From assembly GCA_021018995.1 (NCBI GenBank), contig CM037593.1, positions 35,477,810 to 35,541,809 on the forward strand: a stretch of 64,000 bases of DNA, read 5' to 3'. This document shows, one piece after another, positions 55,677-64,000 of the stretch (its first letter is position 1; each line of letters opens with the position of its first letter). The stretch comes from Chloranthus sessilifolius (Eukaryota > Streptophyta > Magnoliopsida > Chloranthales > Chloranthaceae). The notes under the pieces are model-generated. The model was not told where the DNA came from. It searched no databases and saw only the letters and a list, made by a program, of their open reading frames with translations. A program made the position numbers and the translations under genes.

Positions 55677-57284
55677 CCCTATGATCATCACATCCCGTGG
55701 TTAAATACTTATACTTACCACCCCTGTAGTTATCACGACCCATTCATTGGTCATACGCCATCAATTCTCATAATATCCTTAAGACCTCCAATTTATTGCC
55801 CACTTTCACATTCAGGCGAATTGATCAAAGGACTAGTGACACACCTAACCTCTTTTAAAAGCATAAGTCACGCCCGATCCTCATTTCCCTTTCCCCTACG
55901 ATTGAAAGAGACGTTAGAGCAAAAAAATGAAGATGCTAGGTTCAATCAAAACTCATTATTCTTACGCTACCAGGATGCTTTCAAAAATATATATATCCAA
56001 AAATCTAGTGAGAGCATTACGACGAATGAACAAATCAATGAGCTCAGGGAAGCATAAGTAGGCCGTGAGGATATCTCTGGTAACTTTACTAGAAATGTAT
56101 AAGCAAGCTGCGAGGGCATCCCTGATATCCCCATACTACTAGATATCATCGTAAGGCGGCTGGAGGAGGACAAACTCTTGCTAACCATAGAATATGAGAT
56201 TTTGATGGTACCAAAACATGATGAAGAGCTCAATCATGGCACCCCGTATCCCTCTGAGAAAAAGACTATTACACATCCCTTTTGGAAAGCGTTAGTTACA
56301 AACTATTCCCCACATCACTAAACCTTACCCCCTCTTTGTATTTTTTTCTTTTTTTTTATTGTTATTTTGGATGATAAATCGAAACCTTTTAAGAGACCCC
56401 TAAGAATGAAACCGAAAACCGATGAATGATGATTGATGCAATCACTTACTATACCTACCGTACTTCTCCCTGATAATGACCACGGGATAGGATGACCACC
56501 AACGAAAGGTAGACCCTTAGTATACAACTGATATAATCAAAGCAACCTCCCCTGGTTCGATGACAGTACTGATGAACTTTTCTCCAAAACTAACTCACCA
56601 AATACCCATGACTTCTTATAGACCCAGAAGTATTCATCTAAAATCCCAGGAAAATTCCATTGCATTTAGACACTGGGGCATTTTTTGGTCAGAAGGAGAA
56701 TCACCTTAGAAATGCCGACTTGTCCATAAAGAAGAGGCGAAATAATCAAGTCACCATCCGGAGAACGCTACCGAGATACTATACTGTCGATCCTACCACG
56801 CTCCTACACTGGGGCATTTTTATTTTTATTTTTAGTTTAGTTATTTGCTTTCCCTATTGCATTATGTTCATTCTAAAGAAAAAGTGAAAAGAAAAAAAAG
56901 GGAAAAAACAAAGAGAAAAAGAGAGCATATATTCATCTTTTACTACCAGGGCCCGGTCTGAGACACGCGCCCCCTTGAAAATTGGCAAGGGGGAGAACAA
57001 AATTATTGATAGTGTTACCTTTACATGTGCAGGTATAAGCAACCTTCAACCATCACCAGGCCAGCTCAGGAAGCAACCAAGTCCCACCGACGACTGACGA
57101 CACCAAAAGCAGAAGGCAGACACAAGAGATAACTAAAAGACAAGGAGCCAATCAGGTACATCTAAACTAAAAATCTCTCTCTATATAAAAAAAATTCTCT
57201 TTTTACATTTGTCACTAGGGACATATGCCTTGTATATACAATGGACACACACAATGAACAAAAAAATAAAATACACATGCACCC
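55677..57284. other. Spacer of element C with a short unassigned frame and GGGGCATTTTT motifs
   Basis: A plus-strand stretch 55821-56300 reads partly as coding-like (HARSSFPFPLRLKETLEQKN, then after stops RRLEEDKLLLTIEYEILMVP) but matches nothing I recognise. CTGGGGCATTTTTTGG and CTGGGGCATTTTTATT occur near 56672 and 56808. 56590-57070 is the inverted homologue of 41700-42210 in B. Confidence 0.55.
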
Positions 57285-58600
57285 CTACTCCCTACGCTGT
57301 CGCTGGGATGGTCGATCACCGTTATCCCCAATATCATCAACTCGGAGGTCTATAGACTGGTCCTTTGAAAACACAATCCCAGCACCCAGAGTCAGCAGAA
57401 CCTCTAAATGACGAGGCTCTGCTATTGAACCCTCCTCACTCGCCTGACTAGCAGACCGCCTCGATCGAGAACGAGGAGGGTACCCCGCGAGAATCTCATG
57501 AATGGCAGAATCCTCATGAGCATCATCCTTGACATGATCACATGACGTGCAATGCGACTGCCCGACCGAGGAACCCGTAGCCCTTGACTCCGATCCATCA
57601 AGCTGACCAACCAACCTGCGCACTCCCCGCTCACTCCTCGTCAAACGATACTACAGTCAATCTAAGGACACCTACATCTCTGCCCGCATCATCCGACGTG
57701 CCACCTCCAATGCCTCAATTTGAGTCTTCTGTGTGACCATCATCTCGACGAAGAGGTCATCGCGACTCGATGTGTCTCCAAGGATCTGTCTCACCTCAGG
57801 AGTGGATTACATTCATACCACCTCTAGACGCGCCTCCTCAAGCTCGCGTACCTACGTAATCACACCAAGTCAAAGAAAACCAATACATATATATATATAT
57901 ATATGAACATAGAAACTTTGAAAAGGAAAGAATCATACTAGATCCGCCCTCTCCCCCAGAAGTCGCTCAACCATCGTAGCGGTCATTGGATTAGCAAGCG
58001 ACACGAAAGGAACGACAAACATGAACAGCTGCAAAGAAATAAATAAGTACATCAAATAATACTATGATGACAAATAAACTATGAACACAATAACTAAAAT
58101 GCACCTGAGTAGGGATAGGAGCGCACCCCTGAGGGGGAGCCTCGGGAGCAGAGTCTGGAACAGCCTACACAACACCAAATAAGCCAACACAAAATATGAC
58201 AAAATAAATAAAATGAAATAACCTAAACTGAATTACACCAAATTAGAAACTATACCTGACTCTCGGGACGTAGAGAGGTAGCAGTCGCCTCCCTTGTCTG
58301 AAGATCCTCTACAGCTTGACGCTGAAATACCACATGATGTCAGTAAACTATTGAGAAAAATGAAACAATAACACCCAACGAACTACTACAATAATACAAA
58401 TGAGTCAAAAGATTGAGGAAACTCATCCAGCGCTCCAGCTCGGCCTGAAGCTAAGCCATCGCTTGATCCCCCCGACTGGAAGTGGCAACTGAAGATGGAT
58501 CAAATGCCAGAGCGGGACCTCAAGCAGCGAGCTCGGGTCTCTACGAATAACAATAAGCACATCAGTTGGCAAGGTCACGATGCTAACAATTAACAAAACT
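57285..58600 (-). pseudogene. Antisense accessory gene of element C, C-terminal exons
   Basis: The last exon (57644-57285, minus) reads RSERGVRRLVGQLDGSESRA, HEDSAIHEILAGYPPRSRSR and IVFSKDQSIDLRVDDIGDNG, matching B exon 41101-41450 (LASHLDGSESRAMGSS, IREILAGYPP, IVFSEDQSTDLRANDTGDSG). Upstream exons (57660-58550) align with B 40200-41100 and are charged, probably coiled coil, with AG/GT intron edges. The PMD itself would lie to the right but LTR E cuts the gene at 58614. The last exon is open, so it is better preserved than in B. Confidence 0.78.
57886..57904. repeat. (AT)n microsatellite in an accessory-gene intron of C
   Basis: Pure AT tract; the homologous intron in B (40855-40870) has a shorter TATATATATACATACA tract. 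Confidence 0.95.
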
Positions 58601-59573
58601 TAGGAAGACACTTATGTTGTGGGATTTTAGTGTGCTGATTATTTATTAATGACAAAAGCAAAATAAAAACAAAGTAAAATAAAGTGGATGGATTCAGCAC
58701 ATCTAAAATATCCTAGACCTGTAAGATACAGGGTCAATTTGTACCAAGTTTTAATAAGTATGAGTTTGTCCCACAGGGAGTAGTGATCTAAACTTAGAAG
58801 GTGTATAGTAGACCTCCAGATCTGGCTACAGATCTGGCAATTCTAAGAAGAAAGAGAGCTTTTTGGGTGTCACTAGATCTAATTAATTTATAAAACAGAA
58901 ATATAAAACTAAGTCCAAAAGATGGAGGAAGATGGATGGTAAAATGAGAGATCAAATGGTGAGAAATACGAAGCCAGGGACTGGTTCTCATTGCAAATCA
59001 ATTGGATCAAAGGCAAAGTATAGACTGATTTGCTACAATCTTTTATCTGGCTACAAGCTTAGATACAAGGTATAAGAATCTAATCTCCACCAATGAATCA
59101 AAGGAATCTTAAGGTTATGATCTGTCACTTCTACTAAACACAGATCATCCCAGAGATTGTCCCAATTCAATGATCTCAATTGGAACAGGTTAATCATTGT
59201 AAATGCTGTGGGTGTCAGGCTACAAGCTCCCCATTTCTGACTGGCATCCACAGGAATTTCCAATCCAGAGAAATCAAATATGAAAAAGTGAAATTTAGAT
59301 CAGAATCACCTTTCATATCCACAATTACTGTAATAACATCTTACAACTTATTGAGCTCAGATCTACAATCTTGTGCAACATCCAATCTATTCACAAAGCT
59401 TCAAAGCTCTTGATTTACAATTACAAAACAGATATGGACTACTTATCTAGATCTAATCAGAGAAGGGAGAAGAAAAAAAGGAAAATAAAAACTAAACTAA
59501 ACCTAAATGAGCTAAGGAGAACCAAAGTTATTTTATGGATTCCTTGCTGAGAAATTACAGCAGTAAGGAGTTT

Positions 59574-59581
59574 TATTTATA
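59574..59581 (-). promoter_or_regulatory. TATA box of LTR E
   Basis: Minus strand CTTGTATAAATAAAACTCC, canonical. The word array lies 0.5-1.45 kb upstream. Confidence 0.6.
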
Positions 59582-60109
59582 CAAGTGTAGTGATCCATGT
59601 GCTTTAGATTGCAGCCAATCAGAGGAGAGATTTTTATGCTTGAACCCTATTTTAGCCTTTCAACCAATCAGAGAGCAGAGATGGATCAGGTTTTGTTGTG
59701 CTCAGCTGAAGTAGTTTACATTCCCGCCACAATTTAGTTTATTCCCGTATGCAGCCTTCTCTTGCATGCTTGGAGTTCCCAAGTTGCCCCTGCCAATCAA
59801 TAATATTTTACCCAAAAATATAACTCCAGTTGTAGCCTTTATCTTATATTTTACATTTCCTAAAATTGCCCCTGCTATTATTGCTAAAACTCCAAAGTAT
59901 CTCTGCTGCAAATATTCCCAAAACAGCCCTCACAATTCACATTTACTGAAATCCGGGCTGCTATAGACTTCCATTTGATAGGACAATTGTGGACCTGATG
60001 CTAGTTTGAGAGGATAGATAGGAATGGGAGGTTAGGAACTGCTGAGATGAATTTCTTGAAAGGTTGGGATCTGCTGGTTCGATGGTTGGAGTGTGGAAGG
60101 CTAGAGGAT

Positions 60110-61030
60110 AACAGCTTCAGGTGTGCTGTCGAGAGGTTGGGAGGATCAAATCGAGAGGATGTGGGCTGGTGCAATGGAGCTGTCGACAGGTTCTGTAGGT
60201 GTAGGGAAGCTGTCATGAGGATAGAAGGTGCATGCAAATAAGTTCTCGAGAGGTTTTGGAGCTGGGCTGAAGATCTGCTCAATAGGTATATGAAGGCTAC
60301 TGCATGCAAGGTGTCGAGGGGATTGAGGAGCTACATTTCAAGAGGTTTAATGGGAGGTTGCAAGCTGCTATTGGTTGACAGGTACAATGAAGATTTATGA
60401 GCTGCATATTGATAGGTTCGACACTATTTCAAGTCGATAGAATGGCTTGTTGTTGTCGACAAGTTCAAGGGGCTACAACTTATAAGTCGATAGGTTCAAA
60501 GGTGAATGGGAGCTGTAACACCTCGAGAGGATGCATGGGAGGATGGAGCACAAGGCCTCGACAGGTTTAAATCTTGGTAGTTGTTGCTCTTTGAGAGGTT
60601 GAAGATTCAGCTGGTCGACAGGTTTAGAAGTAGCACCTGCAAAGGTGTCGACAGGTAGGTTGTACTGCACTAAAAAAGTTGCTTGACAGGTTTGGTAGAG
60701 CTGCAGGTCGACAGGTTCTCACCCCAAATGGTCGACAGGTTGGCTGCAAAATTGAAGTGCATTTCAAGAGGTATAAAGCTTGGAGGCTTGATCTGCTCAG
60801 GGGATTAGGAGGTGGCTTGCTTAGCTGGTCGACAGGTTGAGAAGCAGCACCTGTCGACAGGTTCAAGGTTGCATGGTAGCTGAAGCTCTCGAGATGATGC
60901 ATGGGAGGATTGACTGCACAACAACTTTTGAAGGTATTTATAGTCGAGAGGTTCAAGTGCATTGTGGTTCTGCAATTCGAGAGGATGGCTAAATTGCTTT
61001 GGACTACTCGACAGAAAGGCTTCAAATTCT
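60110..61030. repeat. TCGACAGG/TCGAGAGG word array in LTR E
   Basis: About thirty words such as GTCGAGAGGTTGGGAG, CTGTCGACAGGTTC, GGTCGACAGGTTCTC and ATTCGAGAGGATGG. Vocabulary is that of LTR D and the array is at the matching place in the LTR. Confidence 0.94.
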
Positions 61031-61156
61031 GCTGCTTTTAGTGACTGCTCTTTAGATTTTCAGCAATTACAACACTTTGAGAGGGAATAAATGCATCCAA
61101 AGCTCAGGCTTTTATCAACAGCAGCTGCCTGCATACATCTTCAGATCCGATTGGGA

Positions 61157-61183
<27 letters not shown>
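61157..61183. repeat. (AT)n microsatellite
   Basis: Pure AT tract just beyond the word array of LTR E. Confidence 0.96.
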
Positions 61184-61190
<7 letters not shown>

Positions 61191-63022
61191 ATAATTTTGC
61201 AGCTGCTAGCTTCACATCTTCACGTATTGCAGCAACATTTAGCATGTTTGAAGTGCTGGTTTCTCAGCAGATTTCTAAGGGGCCAAGCACACTCAACTGC
61301 TCCAGTGATGTAAACCATCATCTCATGATTGCATAGCTTGTGTGCTCAAGACTAAAGCTTATGCTGAGCTTCCCAAGTGAACACCTAGCGACTCTGCTGA
61401 ACCATGTTGGTTTACCTCAGGTGCCTAAGTGTTGATGTTTATTTAAGTGATGTGATGGTAAAATCAGAATACAAAGGTGGAGTAAAATGGTTATAGAATT
61501 AGCAACCTAAAGTACACACAGTCTACAAGATACTAGGCTATTGTAGCAAGTTTTGATAAGTAAGAGTTTGTCCCACAGAGAAATTGATCTAGAACCTAAA
61601 ATAGGCTATAATAGTAGGCCTCCAGATCTAGCAATCATAAAGAAAGAGAGTTGGGTGTTAAAACTATACTAAATTACCTACTAAAAAGAAAAGAAATAAA
61701 GTACAGTTCTATCCTAAGAAAGGGTTATGGAGAAGGTGGTGATGGTGTGTTAAAATAAAGATAAAAGGATGGGCAGTAAGTAGTTTAGGCAAAGGTTAAT
61801 TCAGTTATGTACTCAGATTTAGCGTTGTTTCTGCAACAAATCCATACTGAAGTGCTATAAAAAAACTCAGCAAGGAAGAAGAATCCAACTTAACCCATGC
61901 CATTTAAACTGCTCTTAAGGTTATAATCTGTCCACTTAAATGGTCATAGACTATCCAATAGAGTTTGTCAAATCCTATTGATTAAATCAGAAAAGCTAAC
62001 CTAATCCAAAGGAGTGGACTGATCTTAAGGCTATAATCTATCCACTTTAATGGTCACAGGCTATCCAATAGATTTCCTTCAACCAATGAATTATATCATG
62101 CCATGAATACCATTACAGACACTATATTTTCTAGGCTATAAGCACCCCAGATCTGTTACAAATCTGGCAGACATTTATAGGAGCAAATAGACCTTGAAAA
62201 CTTGGTGGGAACCACAAGGTATCTCAGGCTGAATGAGGATTTAGATTCAGCTGATCCTTGCTACAAAAGGTCTACAATGACTCAGCTCACAAGTCTGCAA
62301 TCACTACAGAGAAGCCAGATCTAACATCTGATAGTGGTTAAGTAAAATAGAAGGGAGGCTGTTCGTACAGAACCTCTCACTAGGCTATAAGCTCAAGTGC
62401 AGAGGAGAAGAATCCTTCTCAGATCTGTGACCAAGACCTACCCTAGGGCTATAGTCTGTCCATTCAAATGGTCACTGGCTATCCACAGAGGCTGCCTTAC
62501 CAACAGATGATGAGATAAAACATGTAAACTGCTGCTACCACCATGGTCCCATGACTACAAGATCAAGCTTCCATGGGCCTTTCAATAAGCTCAAATCCTA
62601 AATGCATGTTATAGCCCGAATAAAACTACGGGAAAATAGGAAAATAACAGATTAAATGAATATTTAAAGCACAAATTCCATTGATCTAAATTGCCTATAA
62701 TGAAATTTCTCAAGGCATCAGCCTTATGCACAATAGCTCTTCACAAAATCCCAATGTTTAAATGACCTATTATAAAACTACATGAAACTACACCTAATTG
62801 CTTACTAAATATTTAGCCAGTAAGTGTTGGGCTAAAAGTGAAGAAAAAATGGAAAAGGAAGTGATCAAACCCTAACCTTAACCCTAATCTGCTTGAGCTC
62901 TTAGCCGACAAAGGTTGAAGGAGAGATTGATAAATTCTAAGTTATAAGCATAGCTTGTATACTCAGTCCTACTACCTTGGCTAAGAGAAGAGTAAACCCT
63001 AATTTTTCTAGCAGATGTGACA

Positions 63023-63030
63023 CTATTATA
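63023..63030 (-). promoter_or_regulatory. TATA-like box of LTR F
   Basis: Minus strand GAGCTATAATAGTGTC. The CGCGAG array begins about 40 bp upstream. Confidence 0.5.
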
Positions 63031-63064
63031 GCTCTTAGATGTCTTAAGATGTGTGCCTCAGGAT

Positions 63065-63800
63065 TCAGGCCTCGAGATGTGTGCCCTAGACATGGGAAAA
63101 TTCCCAAAAGGTCCTTGAGTTAAGAGAATTGGAGAGCCCGAGCTTCACGAGGCTGCCTTCTACAAATTATTTCTGTCGCACAGATGATTTATGCTCTTTA
63201 GTTCCTTCGTGCAGCTTGCAGAGTCCTCGCGAGGTAGGAATTAGCTTAGAAGGTTTGTTCACTCACGCAGGTGGACTTTGGATGATCGCGCAACTGATCT
63301 GGCTTTGAATGCACTCGTGCGAAAGAGTTTACAGCACTTGGCTTGCTTGTACAGTAGAGCATCAAAATCTCCTGTCGCGAGGTGCTTGCACAGATGCCTT
63401 TACATCTCGCTTGGTACAGGGTTAAACTTTTAGGCGCGCGAGAGTTGCGCAAGAGAACTTTTGGGCGTCTCTCTCCTCCATAGCCACGCGAGAGATTCCC
63501 GGGGTTGTCACTGCTATTCGCGCAAATTGGTCTCCCGAGGTGGTGCGCGTGGTTGCTTTAAGGCTTGATCCTCATGAGAACTTCACGAGCTATATTTATG
63601 AAGGCTTAGTGCGTGATTACTTTGCAAGTTTCTTTACATGTGGATTGCAGCTGAAGTACCCGACTACTGCACGAGAGGCTGCTTTGTGATATCCTCTTCA
63701 CTAAGCTGCTCGACTGCTTTACGAGCTCTAGTATGCTGCATGTCTTAGCTATGCGAGGAAGCTTTGCTAGTGAATTTGACCAGCGCGAGGCAGTATCTCA
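63065..63800. repeat. CGCGAG word array in LTR F
   Basis: Words such as CTCGCGAGGTAGG, GATCGCGCAACTG, CTGTCGCGAGGTGC, GCGCGCGAGAGTTGCGCAAG, CCACGCGAGAGATTCC and CAGCGCGAGGCAG, about fifteen to twenty copies, at the place where D and E carry TCGACAGG words. Confidence 0.85.
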
Positions 63801-64000
63801 ATTGTGCGAGATAGGTCATTTGTTCCTCTGCCGCTATGGACATACTTCTGTTGCAACTTCCTCCACTCTCATCTATGCTTGGTTCATCTGCTAAACTTTT
63901 GTGGTCCATAATGACATGCAAAAGTGTCACCATGGTGTGTATTACCATGGTGTTCCATCAATCTCTGGCTCAACTGTCATTCTTGGCTTAAATTCTCTCT

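Larger units (their letters stand above)
52346..58614 (+). mobile_element. Element C: Tat-lineage fragment, plus strand, with antisense accessory exons
   Basis: RT to integrase on the plus strand (52540-55676), then a spacer, then minus-strand exons of an accessory gene (57285-58600). Gag, protease and both LTRs are missing: the left edge meets LTR D at 52346 and the right edge meets LTR E at 58615. The last 2 kb are an inverted homologue of 40150-42210 in B. Confidence 0.8.
58615..61383 (-). repeat. Athila-type LTR E (solo or orphan)
   Basis: Starts TGTTGTGGGATTTT on the plus strand and aligns with LTR D across the first 1.3 kb (GTCCCACAGGGAGTAG, CAGGCTACAAGCTCCCCATT, GCATCCACAGGAATTTCC). 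End GTGAACA at 61383 is tentative. No primer site is next to the left end, so it is a 3' or solo LTR. No target duplication was found (ACTTA before, CCTAG after). No gene lies inside. Confidence 0.65.
61430..64000 (-). repeat. Athila-type LTR F, runs off right edge
   Basis: Starts TGTTGATGTTTATTTAAG and shares backbone text with E (AGCAAGTTTTGATAAGTAAG, AGTTTGTCCCACAGAG, GTAGGCCTCCAGATCTAG) and several TTAAGGTTATAATCTGTCCA segments. From about 63060 the TCGA words of D and E are replaced by CGCGAG words. The end is not in the window. No gene lies inside. Confidence 0.65.

Noticed and set aside
62866..62892. CCCTAACCTTAACCCTAATC, telomere-like
   Set aside because: Only about three irregular units, not the plant CCCTAAA repeat; no array.
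58615..64000. E and F as the two LTRs of one element
   Set aside because: Only about 46 bp separate them, no primer site or polypurine tract lies between, and their word arrays differ.

Overview
The window is a stretch of plant nuclear DNA made almost entirely of nested, decayed transposable elements. No single-copy host gene, tRNA, rRNA or CRISPR array is supported. The element types (CACTA/TNP2 transposase, Tekay/Del-type LTR, Tat-lineage Ty3/gypsy with two RNase H domains, Athila-lineage Ty3/gypsy) are characteristic of seed plants, and the AT-rich, retroelement-packed landscape fits a large angiosperm genome, probably a pericentromeric or otherwise heterochromatic region. The species cannot be named from this sequence.

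Layout. 1-2074: 3' part of a TNP2-like CACTA transposase, minus strand, broken. 2228-4817: solo LTR of a Tekay/Del-type element with a perfect 5-bp target duplication (CTAGG), sitting in what looks like an older related LTR. About 5284-28283: Tat-lineage element A, minus strand, two LTRs, decayed gag-pol at 25.2-16.6 kb, and two plus-strand (antisense) intron-containing accessory ORFs: a plant mobile domain (PMD) gene and a DUF7745-like gene. 28284-29316: a Tat spacer fragment. 29317-42216: Tat-related element B, LTR plus long spacer plus an antisense PMD gene, pol missing. 42217-52345: Athila-lineage element D, minus strand, gag-pol with an intact 801-codon frame, an extra ORF and one LTR. 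52346-58614: Tat-lineage element C, plus strand, RT to integrase and the end of the antisense accessory gene, an inverted relative of B. 58615-61383 and 61430-64000: two more Athila-type LTRs, E and F.

The most striking feature is not a gene. Each family carries its own short, palindromic, CpG-containing 'word' repeated many times: AATCGATTAATCGATT in the Tekay LTR; an 11+1+11-bp palindrome built on TGGCGCAACTA in A; GCGC/TGATTGA words and a chain of hairpins with changing stems but a constant ATTRTTTY loop in B; AACCTGTCGACAGGTT-like words in D and E; and CGCGAG words in F. In A, B, D, E and F the arrays lie upstream of TATA-like boxes in the LTR, and in A, B and D the same words recur in front of the accessory ORFs. 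This suggests that each element co-regulates its genomic promoter and its accessory genes through family-specific operator-like arrays, reminiscent of the motif arrays recognised by VANC anti-silencing proteins of VANDAL elements. That functional reading is inference; the arrays and their positions are directly visible.
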